This document shows, piece by piece, positions 9,275-18,000 of a DNA stretch of 64,000 nucleotides. The position numbers were made by a program, and so were the translations under genes. Source of the DNA: Poriferisodalis sp965221195. GTDB taxonomy: Bacteria > Actinomycetota > Acidimicrobiia > Acidimicrobiales > Poriferisodalaceae. Position 1 is the first letter of the stretch. Every line of letters begins with the position of its first letter. Location of the stretch: positions 310,001 to 374,000 of the forward strand of contig OZ244864.1 of the NCBI GenBank assembly GCA_965221195.1. Reading direction: 5' to 3'. Under the pieces are notes generated by a model, which saw only the letters and a list, made by a program, of their open reading frames with translations, had not been told where the DNA came from and ran no database searches.

Positions 9275-10494
9275 CATCACCACTTGAGGGCATCCGGGTG
9301 ACTGAGTTCGCCAATTTCGCAGCCGCTCCGTCGGCTGCAGCGATCATGGCTGACTTAGGCGCGGAGGTGATCAAGGTGGAAGCCATCGGCGGTGACCCGA
9401 TCCGCGGGCTGCTGAAGCAAGCCAAGATGCCTGAGGGCACCCACAACCCTGACGTGGCGTTCCAGTTCATCAATCGAGGCAAGCAGTCGATCCAGCTCAA
9501 CTTGGAAGATCCTGAAGGCTCAGCGATCGCTCAGCGCCTCGTTGCTGTGTCCGATGTAGTGGTGATGAACCTGCTGCCGGCGCGGCGCGACCGGTTCGGC
9601 CTGTCTACTGACGATCTGCTCGCGACCAAGCCCGACTTGGTGATCGGTCTGCTCTCGGGCTATGGCGAAGTAGGCGACGAAATCGACCGGCCCGGTTACG
9701 ACGTGACGGCCTTCTTCTCACGGTCAGGCCTGTACGGCGCCTCAACGACACCGGGGGGCGTTCCACCACATGCGCGACCTGCTCAAGGCGACCACACCAC
9801 AAGTTTGGCGTTCTTCGGCGCGATCATGGCCGGACTGCGGGCCCGTGATGTAACGGGCGAGGGGCAGGTGGTGGAATCGTCGCTGCTGCGGACCGCCACT
9901 TGGACCATCGCTGTTGATTTGGCAACTTCGCTCGTGGACGGCCGCCCGAACACTGAACGGCCTCGCGAGAGCAGTTTGTCACCGATGCTCGAAGCCTTCG
10001 AGTGCGCAGACGGGCGTTGGCTGCACTTCACGATGCCTGACACCGGTGATGCATGGGAACGCTTCTGCAAAGCCATTGAGCGCGAGGATTTACTGTCGAA
10101 CCCCGACTACCAGACCGGTCGACAGCGCTTTCGTGCCATGCGCACACTGCTCGCCGACATCGACGACACGCTCAAGTCGCAGCCATCGGACTATTGGATG
10201 CCACGGCTCGACGAATACCGCTGCATCTGGGCACCGATCAACGACACAGCGCAAGCGGTGCGAGACCCGCAGGTGCGCGCCACCGGGGCGTTCGAGACCA
10301 TTCACCATCCCGAGGCGGGGGATTTCGAGACTGTTGCTGCGCCGTTCCGCATGCACAATGCGCCCGAAGTGGGAGTGCGCGGCCCAGCGCCGCGTGCCGG
10401 CGAGCACACCGCTGCCTTGTTGCGCGATTTGCTGGGCCTCGGCGACAGCGAGATCGCTGACCTCACCGAACGCGGGGTTGTCGCCTCCGACTGA
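9271..10494 (+). CDS. CaiB/BaiF family (class III) CoA-transferase
   Basis: A 407-residue family III CoA-transferase, which moves CoA between carboxylic acids and acyl-CoAs. It opens with SPLEGIRVTEFANFAAAPSA and contains MADLGAEVIKVE and GDPIRG, typical of the family. Asp174, in QGDHTTSLAFFGAIMAGL, is the predicted catalytic aspartate that forms the mixed anhydride. The ATG at 9271 overlaps the preceding stop by four bases and has a GAGG-type ribosome site 10-14 bp upstream. In-frame extensions upstream overlap the previous gene and are rejected. The substrate cannot be inferred from sequence or neighbours. Confidence 0.92.
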   Translation: MTSPLEGIRVTEFANFAAAPSAAAIMADLGAEVIKVEAIGGDPIRGLLKQAKMPEGTHNPDVAFQFINRGKQSIQLNLEDPEGSAIAQRLVAVSDVVVMNLLPARRDRFGLSTDDLLATKPDLVIGLLSGYGEVGDEIDRPGYDVTAFFSRSGLYGASTTPGGVPPHARPAQGDHTTSLAFFGAIMAGLRARDVTGEGQVVESSLLRTATWTIAVDLATSLVDGRPNTERPRESSLSPMLEAFECADGRWLHFTMPDTGDAWERFCKAIEREDLLSNPDYQTGRQRFRAMRTLLADIDDTLKSQPSDYWMPRLDEYRCIWAPINDTAQAVRDPQVRATGAFETIHHPEAGDFETVAAPFRMHNAPEVGVRGPAPRAGEHTAALLRDLLGLGDSEIADLTERGVVASD

Positions 10495-10520
10495 CCAGCC
10501 GACGACGCTGCGCAGATGCT

Positions 10521-11066
10521 TCAATCTCGCTGGTTAGGCCTGAGACGTTCGAGGATGTCTGCAGCGATGGCCTGCGGTGAGCGTTGCGCAGTGGGCACCT
10601 GCTCGAACTGCCCGTAGCCAGCGGCGCGCTCTTTCAGTAGACGGGCCGCTGTGCCAGCCGGGTCGTCACCTGCAAGCAGCGGGCGCACCGGGCCGTCGGC
10701 ATCTGCGCTTAAGCGGCGGATGATCTCCTCGGCGTCTGTACTGAGGCAGAACACACGTCCGGTTGTGGTCAGCGCAGCAGCGTTGGCCGAGTCGAGCAGC
10801 ATTCGTCCACCGGTGGCGATGACATGGTGTTTGCTGCGGGCGACCTCAGCAGCCACCTGTCGCTCAAGTGCTCTGAAGGCCTCTTCGCCTTGTTCGGCGA
10901 AGATGACATCGATGGGGCCGTGCCGAGCCACGATCACATCGTCGGTGTCAAGGAATGCCCAGCCGAGTTCCTGTGCGACGATGCGCCCGACGGTGGTCTT
11001 GCCCGTGCCCATGAAGCCGGTCAGCACCACATTCCGCTCGTCATTCCGTTCGGCGACTGCATCCAC
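10521..11066 (-). CDS. Shikimate kinase-like protein
   Basis: A 181-residue P-loop kinase with the shikimate kinase plan. The P-loop is GFMGTGKTT (17-25), followed by FLDTDDVI, then GEEAFRALE, and RPLL in the lid region. The expected substrate loop GGG is GGR here (VIATGGRMLLDS), so one of three conserved glycines is replaced. No other aro gene is adjacent. It could be the organism's AroK or a shikimate-kinase-like paralogue with a changed substrate, so I leave the symbol blank. The start is a GTG at 11066; no in-frame ATG precedes the P-loop region. It converges with the CoA-transferase gene. Confidence 0.8.
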   Translation of the reverse strand: MDAVAERNDERNVVLTGFMGTGKTTVGRIVAQELGWAFLDTDDVIVARHGPIDVIFAEQGEEAFRALERQVAAEVARSKHHVIATGGRMLLDSANAAALTTTGRVFCLSTDAEEIIRRLSADADGPVRPLLAGDDPAGTAARLLKERAAGYGQFEQVPTAQRSPQAIAADILERLRPNQRD

Positions 11067-11107
11067 GCAGCCACGCTAGGGAAACAGCGTCGGGCTCCGG
11101 CGTTGAC

Positions 11108-11338
11108 GGCACCGAATACCCCAGGCCGTGGACTGAGGGGATCGCCAGAACAGTCGATGTCATCGTCACCATGGGGTACGGCGACGCTTGCCCTGTCTTC
11201 CTCGGCAAACGTTACGAAGACTGCGAACTCACCGACCCCGCAGGCCAACCGGTCGAGGTCGTGAGGGAAATACGAGACGACATCGGCCAGCTTGTCAGCG
11301 CACTCATGGCAACGCTGAACCTCCCCGCCTCAGCCTGA
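11108..11338 (+). pseudogene. C-terminal remnant of arsenate reductase (LMW-phosphatase type ArsC)
   Basis: This frame reads as the last ~75 residues of a low-molecular-weight-phosphatase-type arsenate reductase. It retains TMGYGDACPVF, GKRYED and DPAGQPVEVVREIRDDI, the usual C-terminal half of these ArsC proteins, and ends in TGA at 11336-11338. The catalytic N-terminal CxxxxxR loop is absent. Upstream sequence contains the shikimate-kinase-like gene instead, with no plausible start in place. I read it as a truncated relic of a lost ars locus at the edge of an accessory region. Confidence 0.75.
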
Positions 11339-11419
11339 GCATCCCGCATCCTCCGCAAAAGCCAACGCCGTCAAGCAGGCACACCTCAACATAACCCTAG
11401 ATAGATCTCAGTGCCAAGC

Positions 11420-12058
11420 TCATTTTGGAATCTCAAGCGCTCCCGCAATCAGCTTATAGCAGGCGTTGCCTTGACCATCCCAAGGTTCGCCGAGACTTAT
11501 TGTCAGAAACCAATCCGACTCAGACTCGTGAACGTTTTCTCCATGCAGAGGCAGATCGAAATCGAATGTAATCGGTAGATCATACTTCTGCTTCCGGAAC
11601 GTAAATATACATCTACGTTGTTTCGGGTAGTTTTTAAATGCGGGTCGACCTGCTTTAACTAATGCAAGCGAGCTACGTGGAGGGTTATGCTGAATCTGTT
11701 CCCACGTAACCTTGTTGTCCTTATTTCCAAAGAGATTAGCAGCTTTAGAAACAGAAGATTCCAAGAATTCTTGAACTTCGACCAGTTTTCGTGACCTCAG
11801 AAATTTCCAGGTTCCGTTCGAGATTGCCCAGTTTTCTGGTTGATATGGACGCGGAGCTGCTGCTTTGATAGGTATGCGTAACACGTCAAGCGGTGCAGCA
11901 GGTCTACCTATATCTAGCATACAATTTTCTTCTGATATCTCACCGTCTTCAGTCTCGCTCACGGGACGAATCCATTCGCCATCTCTAGTCAAACCCGCTA
12001 TACAGCGTCCACCGCGCTTCCATGAGTTTGCGAGGCAAAGAATCTCTATTTCCGACAA
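11420..12058 (-). CDS. Dual OB-fold domain protein
   Basis: A 212-residue protein whose start (EILCLANSWKRGGRCIAG, then GEWIRPVSETEDGEI) matches the dual-OB domain family that commonly accompanies DUF488 genes. A second beta-rich half ends with WFLTISLGEPWDGQ. OB folds bind nucleic acid or nucleotides, but no activity is known to me for this family. The start appears to be a TTG at 12058 with GAGAGG nine bases upstream; no ATG is available. Its frame is the same as that of the DUF488 gene before it, separated by one TAG and six codons. Base composition is clearly more AT-rich than neighbouring metabolic genes, suggesting acquisition by transfer. Confidence 0.75.
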   Translation of the reverse strand: MSEIEILCLANSWKRGGRCIAGLTRDGEWIRPVSETEDGEISEENCMLDIGRPAAPLDVLRIPIKAAAPRPYQPENWAISNGTWKFLRSRKLVEVQEFLESSVSKAANLFGNKDNKVTWEQIQHNPPRSSLALVKAGRPAFKNYPKQRRCIFTFRKQKYDLPITFDFDLPLHGENVHESESDWFLTISLGEPWDGQGNACYKLIAGALEIPK

Positions 12059-12076
12059 GGCTATAATCCTCTCGTT

Positions 12077-12535
12077 CTAGCCCGGACAAGAACGAGGCAA
12101 GTGAATCGCGTTCACATCCGACCAATGGTGACTCAAATATTCGACAATGAGACGTCGATGGCAGCACTCTGCTGTGTGCTCACTGCAGAGCAGGGCAGTA
12201 CGCTGACTGAAAACCTCCGGCGATAACTCATCTTCAATTTTGCGTTCAGCCATTAGATCAATGAATCGCGACTCATAGTCGCTCCATGTCATCTCGTTAT
12301 TTCGATACGCCTTGAACAGACCAGACGTAGGTGCCAAAAGCTCCGGTTCATGTCGGTATCGAGCGCCACAGAGTCGATCGAGAAAATACTCAAGATCGTC
12401 CCTCTTGGCGAAACCAGCTAACTGGCCCGTGTTGTTCAATCGAACATCAACGACTTGTTCAATGTTCTCAAATGTCAAGAGTTCAAAGAAACTCTGTGCA
12501 TTGTGTTTTGTGAAACCGACTGTGCAGATTTCCAT
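12077..12535 (-). CDS. DUF488 protein (second copy)
   Basis: A 152-residue DUF488 protein. It shows the family start CTVGFTKHN, the early VVDVRLNN strand, and the C-terminal Cys/His motif LLCSEHTAECCHRRL, which aligns with CSEEDPTHCHRRL of its neighbour. The ATG at 12535 is required because the first beta-strand follows immediately. It therefore overlaps the end of the upstream DUF488 gene by 61 bp in another frame. DUF488 proteins have no settled biochemical role; their conserved Cys/His motif suggests metal or nucleotide chemistry. Its composition is AT-rich, like the dual-OB gene that follows in the same frame. Confidence 0.85.
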   Translation of the reverse strand: MEICTVGFTKHNAQSFFELLTFENIEQVVDVRLNNTGQLAGFAKRDDLEYFLDRLCGARYRHEPELLAPTSGLFKAYRNNEMTWSDYESRFIDLMAERKIEDELSPEVFSQRTALLCSEHTAECCHRRLIVEYLSHHWSDVNAIHLPRSCPG

Positions 12536-13068
12536 GAATTAGCTTCTCCAAAGAGATTCTGTTGCTCACCTTCGACTGCTTCATCGCATGCCATTTTTTC
12601 TTCTGAGACAAGCTGTCCATTGCCGCGTATATGTTCCACAGCAACTGAGGTGCCGCATTCCGAGAGCGCTCGCGTGACAAGCAGTCTACGGTGACAGTGA
12701 GTCGGGTCTTCCTCGCTGCACATCATCGCTATTCGATACTTTGATGCGCCTTCAAGCAGGCGTCGCAGGCCATCTTGAAATGTTTCAGCCTGCGCGAGCG
12801 CTCCGTAGCGCACATGCCCGGCATCGTCGTAGAAATCCTGGCTTGACGGTCGGCCACCCAGCTCGTTGCCGAGAAAGACGTAGACGATCCCTTCGTCTCT
12901 GAGTCGTCGTTTCAACGGTGCCTGACTGAAATGGTCCGCATACCTTGCATATGGCTGCGAACGGACATCAGCGACAGCTTCGATCCTGTGCTGTTTCAAC
13001 AGGTTCAGGAACTTTTCCGCGTCGTGATTGGAGTGGCCGATCGTCCAAAGCTCCGTTCGAGCGCTCAT
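12475..13068 (-). CDS. DUF488 protein (first copy)
   Basis: A 197-residue DUF488 protein beginning MSARTELWTIGHSNH. It has the typical ADVRSQPYARYADHFSQ segment, a YVFLGNELGGRP segment and the Cys/His motif MMCSEEDPTHCHRRLL. I place the start at the ATG 13068; an ATG three codons earlier (13077) is also possible. The last ~35 residues (after GNGQLVSEEK) are not conserved and overlap the next DUF488 gene by 61 bp. It heads a likely three-gene operon: DUF488, DUF488, dual-OB. The ATPase gene upstream ends only 10 bp before this start, so transcription could continue from it. Confidence 0.85.
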   Translation of the reverse strand: MSARTELWTIGHSNHDAEKFLNLLKQHRIEAVADVRSQPYARYADHFSQAPLKRRLRDEGIVYVFLGNELGGRPSSQDFYDDAGHVRYGALAQAETFQDGLRRLLEGASKYRIAMMCSEEDPTHCHRRLLVTRALSECGTSVAVEHIRGNGQLVSEEKMACDEAVEGEQQNLFGEANSWKSAQSVSQNTMHRVSLNS

Positions 13069-13078
13069 GGCAGCCATT

Positions 13079-14779
13079 CTACGCACGTATGCCCGTCGGT
13101 GTTCGAGGCAGGCTGTACTCGAGCAACGAAGACTGGCCTCCCATGGCGGAGATTGTGATGTTGCGTTGGTTGCCGTTGGCATCGACCAAGTTGAGCACTT
13201 CATCGCCAATAGCGAAGTTGACCGGTTGTTGAGCGCCACCGTTGACGGCCACGTTGTCGGCATACAGGTAAGTTCGGCCGCTGCTGTCGAGGATGGGATT
13301 GAGTCGGCCCTCAATGCCCGGCACGTCACCGGTTCCATCTTCAAAGATCACCGAACCGCCACCGCTCAGCGGCGCTAGCTCGACACCCAGCGGGCCGTTC
13401 GCCGGAACCCAGCCGGTCGAGACATGGGCTGCCCAGCCCGGCCCGGCAACGAACACCGTCATCGGTAAGTCGTCGGCGTACAGGTCAAAACGCGCGACAC
13501 CTCTCGCGTCAGTTGTTGCTCTGCGGCGCGTACCGTTGGGAAACAACGCCAAGACATCCGCTTCAACAACAGGAACGCCTTCGCTACTGACTGCCACGAC
13601 CGTGTCGGTGTCTAACTGCGCCAGCGTTGCGACGAACTCGTCAAGCGGCACGACAGCGATGTCGGTACGTGCCTGCGAACGATCCCCGCCGTAGACGAGC
13701 GTCTTGGCAGTCACGTCGGGCAGCAGGTCGGCGACCTTGCGGAGCGAACCGAACATGTCGTTGTTGACCGTTGCGCCCGACTTGATCTCGATGGCGTTGA
13801 TGCCCCATCCGGTTTCGTAGAGCAGGTCGCATTCAAGGCCACGCGAGTCTCGAAAAAACGACATCCGAGGTTCGTAGCCTCGGTTCCAGCGATGCTTCAA
13901 GGCTTCGGTGACCACGATGTTCTCAAAGAGTGCACCGCGCAGCGGATGCGTCGCTACCTGTTCGGGGCGCTGGATGCCGAGCAGATAGCTCACCAACCCG
14001 ACATCGTAGAAGTAGATCTTCGGAGACTTCACCAGCCGTTTACGGATATTGGCGAAGTACGGCTGAAGCAGGAATGCGATGTAGCTGCGTTCGAGCACCG
14101 TGAGCCACCGGCGAATCGTGCTGCGTGTAACACCAACGTCGTCGCTGAGCGATGTCAGGTCGAGCAGGCTGCCGATCCTCCCGGCACAGAGAGCGACGAA
14201 CTGGCCGAACGAAGAAAGGTCGCCCACGCCCCCTAACCGCCCGACATCGCGCTCCACATACGTCTCGAAGTAATCGGTCATCATTTCACGCGGGTCAAGT
14301 TGTTCGTTGACGATGCGCGGATAGAAGCCGCTGTAGGCAATATCGGCGAACGATGTCGCGGCGCCTGCTTCTCGCATCTCTGCCATGGAGAACGGCAACA
14401 GTCGAAGCTGTGATGCGCGCCCAGCGAGCGACTCGCGTACTTTGTCGGAGAGCTTGAGGTTCTCGCTGCCGGTTAGAACATATTGGCCGTTGCGTCCGTC
14501 AAGGTCGGCGCGCTCTTTGAGATACGAGAAGAGGTCAGGCACATGCTGGGCCTCGTCAATGATTGCCGGCGTACCGAGCGATGCTAGGAATCCCCGAGGA
14601 TCAGCTTCCGCCTCTGCTCGCCGATCCAAAGCGTCGAGACTGACGTATGCACACCCGAGATCTTCGAACACGCTGCGACAGAGCGTGGTCTTGCCCGACT
14701 GTCTTGGGCCTGTGACGATGACGAACGGATACCGCTGAAACCGCTTGCGCAGCTCCGTCGCCATTTCGCGCTCGATCAT
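13079..14779 (-). CDS. AAA_14/DUF4143 ATPase with an extra C-terminal beta domain
   Basis: A 566-residue protein. Residues 1-390 form a typical AAA_14 plus DUF4143 ATPase: Walker A GPRQSGKTT (Lys30), Walker B IIDEAQ (Asp75), a winged-helix-like middle, and a PD-(D/E)xK-like site with Glu316/Asp318 in GLECDLLYE and Glu331/Lys333 in EIKSG. Family members normally end near here, at about 380-430 residues. The last ~170 residues are a separate beta-rich segment with TTDARGVARFDLYADD and IEGRLNPILDSSGRTYLYAD, resembling carboxypeptidase-regulatory or Ig-like folds. I do not know the role of this fusion. These ATPases are common in accessory regions and often linked to conflict or toxin-antitoxin functions. 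Confidence 0.85.
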   Translation of the reverse strand: MIEREMATELRKRFQRYPFVIVTGPRQSGKTTLCRSVFEDLGCAYVSLDALDRRAEAEADPRGFLASLGTPAIIDEAQHVPDLFSYLKERADLDGRNGQYVLTGSENLKLSDKVRESLAGRASQLRLLPFSMAEMREAGAATSFADIAYSGFYPRIVNEQLDPREMMTDYFETYVERDVGRLGGVGDLSSFGQFVALCAGRIGSLLDLTSLSDDVGVTRSTIRRWLTVLERSYIAFLLQPYFANIRKRLVKSPKIYFYDVGLVSYLLGIQRPEQVATHPLRGALFENIVVTEALKHRWNRGYEPRMSFFRDSRGLECDLLYETGWGINAIEIKSGATVNNDMFGSLRKVADLLPDVTAKTLVYGGDRSQARTDIAVVPLDEFVATLAQLDTDTVVAVSSEGVPVVEADVLALFPNGTRRRATTDARGVARFDLYADDLPMTVFVAGPGWAAHVSTGWVPANGPLGVELAPLSGGGSVIFEDGTGDVPGIEGRLNPILDSSGRTYLYADNVAVNGGAQQPVNFAIGDEVLNLVDANGNQRNITISAMGGQSSLLEYSLPRTPTGIRA

Positions 14780-15076
14780 GGACGCAGGCTACAGCGCCCA
14801 TTCCCCAGATATGCACAATTTGGCTACCAGATCGCCGTTTTGCACACATATATGCGCTGGGTTCCGGTGGTGCGTCAACAAACGGCTGAATCGGATCGCC
14901 CCACGACGCAGGTATCTGATGGGTCAACGCGGATGTCGTCGGCAGCGGTGCGTTGACGCGGCACTCGCCGCAAGACCCGTTGACGCTATTCGCGATTGGC
15001 TCCGCGCGTGGTGCCAGAAGCGAGTCTCCAGCGCAGGTATGACAATGGCGTTCAACCAGAAGCTTAGTTAGGAGAT
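14780..15076. other. Intergenic region, 297 bp
   Basis: I see no gene here. It must hold the promoter of the ATPase gene, which starts at 14779 on the minus strand. Two direct TTTGCACA/TATGCACA-like sequences lie about 25 bp apart near 14815-14860. No convincing -35/-10 pair or terminator is visible. Confidence 0.5.
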
Positions 15077-18000
15077 CTACGATCGCAGACGACCGATCGC
15101 TGAATTGTTATCGCTATCAATCTCTACTCCACTACTGGTACTAGTCAAAGCAACCAAAATCGTGGCAGACGTAAGAACCCAAGCATCCTTAGGCACATCC
15201 ACATACACCACCTGACGCGTCTCACCACGCGCAAACGTCAACTCACCAACCGAATCAGACTTATTAGCCAAACCACGCACCACATAATCCCAACCCACCA
15301 TCAACCAAGCACCACCAACCGCCGACACCTTAAACCCCACCTTGACATCACTATCAGCAGCCTTAGACAGTGTCACCACAAACTCCAACGTCCCCCCCGG
15401 CCCAACAGGCTGCGACTGACCATCAACCGACACCTTCACATCACCAACAACAACCGGAGTCGCAGGCGGCGGAGGCGGTGGCGGGTCGTCATCATCCGCA
15501 ACAGCAACCGTCGCCGTGCCCGCAGTTGAACTCACGTCATAACTCGCACCATCAGCCACCGACACCGTCACAGAACCGTTCGGTTCGTCAGTACTGTCAC
15601 CAGTGGTACTCACCGACAACGTGGCTGTGCCACTCGTCGGAACCGTCACAGTCCTACTACCTGTCGTCACACCAAAACTACCCGACGCAGACACATTCAC
15701 CGTCACAACAAGCGAACTCGACGGCGTAGGACTCGCGGACAAAGTAAACGACGCGTTACTGCCCTCAGTCACACCACCACCCGCAGTAACACTCACCACC
15801 GGCGTCACAACAGGCGGCGGTGGGGGATCGTCGTCGTCAGATATCGCAACCGTCGCCGTGCCCGCAGTTGAACTCACGTCATAAGCAGCAGCATCAGTCA
15901 CAGACACCGTCACAGAACCGTCCGGTTCATCAGTACTGTCACCAGACGTAGAAACCGACAACGTCGCAGAACCGCTCGTCGGAACCGTCACAGTCCTACT
16001 ACCTGTCGTCACACCAAAACTACCCGACGCGGTTACGTTCACTGTCACAACAAGCGAACTCGACGGCGTAGGACTCGCGGACAAAGTAAACGAAGCGCTA
16101 CTGCCCTCAGTCACACCACCACCCGCAGTAACATTCACCACCGGCGTCACAACAGGCGGCGGCTGAGGCTGAGGCTGAGGTGTCGGTTGCTGCTGGGGCG
16201 GTGGGTTGGCCGCCAAACTCTGCAACGCTGTCACCACCGGATCCCAACGCACACTCCAAAACGCCTGCGCATGACCCTGCGCCTCCACCACAGTCATCGC
16301 AGAACCAGAAAACCCCGGCACAGATTCACCAAACGCCACCAACACCCGCTTCCAACGATTCACATGCGGCACACCATTAAACGTCTCAGCCGCATACCCC
16401 CGCACATCAGCAACCAAACTCGCAGGCACCACATACACCACAACCGGCGGAACATCATCATCAGCAACATTCACCGTGGCAGAGTTCGCCGTTGAACTCA
16501 CGTCATAACCCGCACCATCAGCCACCGAAACAGACACCGAGCCATCTACTTCATCGGTGCTGTCACCGGTAGTAGCTACAGCGAGCGTGGCGGTGCCACT
16601 AGTGGGGATAGTCACCGTGCGCGACCCCGTCGTCACACCAAAACTGCCCGACGCCGTAACACTCACCGACACACTCAACGCAGCCGACGGTGCAGGACTC
16701 GCAGACACCGTAAACAACGCACTACTGCCCTCAGTCACACCACTACCCGCCGTGATGCTCACCACCGGAGTAACCGGCTGTTGCTGAGTGTTAGCCGCCA
16801 ACCTCTGCAACGCTTCTACCACAGGATCCCAACGCACACTCCAAAATGTTTGCGCATGCTGTTGCGCGTCAGCAACGGTCATCGGTGTCCCAGAAAACCC
16901 GGGAACATCCTCACCAAACGCTAACAACACCTGCTTCCAACGATTCACATGCGGCACACCATTAGATGTCTCAGCCGCATACCCACGCACATCAGAAACC
17001 AAACTCGCAGGCACCACATACACCACAGGTACCACAGACTGCTGCGCATCATCATCATCGGCAACATTCACGGTTGCAGAACCCGCAGTCGAACTCACGT
17101 CATAACTCGCACCATCAGTCACCGACACCGACACTGAACCGTCAGCTTCATCGGTACTGTCACCAGACGTAGCCACCGACAACGTCGCAGAACCAGTCGT
17201 TGGAACCGTCACCGTCCGCGACCCCGTCGTCACACCAAAACTGCCCGACGATGTCACATTTACCGACACCGACAGCGCACTTGACGGAGTCGGGTTCGCT
17301 GTGAGCGTAAACGAAGCGTTGCTTCCTTCGGTCACATCACTACCCGCAGTGATACTCACCACCGGAGTTGCCGGCGGCGGGAAGTCGTCGTCAAGCACTC
17401 GCACCGTCGCTGAGCCTGCCGTTGAACTCACGTCATAACTCGCACCATCAGCCACCGTAGCCGTCACCGAACCATCAGCTTCATCAACGCTGTCATCAGT
17501 GGTAGAAACCAACAATACAGCAGCCCGGCGAATCCTGACCGTACGGGTACCGGTAGTCACACCAAAACTGCCTTCTGCTGTGACATCCACCGATACATTG
17601 AAGGCAACCGGCGGTACAGGACTCACAGACAACGTAAACACCGCATTACCACCCTCAGTGGTGTTCCAAGTTTTAGTGATTCTCACTACCGGCGTGTCGT
17701 CATCGTCAGAGATGGCAACAGTTGCAGACCCCGCAGTCGAACTCACGTCATAACTCGCACCATCAGTCACCGCTACCGTCACCGAACCATCCGGCTCATC
17801 AACACTGTCACCAGACGTAGCCACCGACAAAGTCGCAGAACCAGAGGTTGGAACCGTCACCGTACGCGACCCCGTCGTCACACCAAAACTGCCCGAGGCA
17901 GACACATCCACCGTCACCGTCAACGCCGCCGACGGCGCCGGACTCACAGACACAGTAAACGAAGCCGAACCACCCTCAGTCACACCACTACCAGCAGCGA

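Noticed and set aside
12077..13068. The two DUF488 frames as one gene split by a frameshift
   Set aside because: Each has its own complete DUF488 start (TIGHSN and TVGFTK) and its own Cys/His motif, so they are two full domains.
15403..15411. Run of seven C in the C-terminal domain of protease paralogue 1 as a phase-variable tract
   Set aside because: Seven bases is too short to expect frequent slippage. The Pro-Gly-Gly codons it encodes are conserved in the sister genes.
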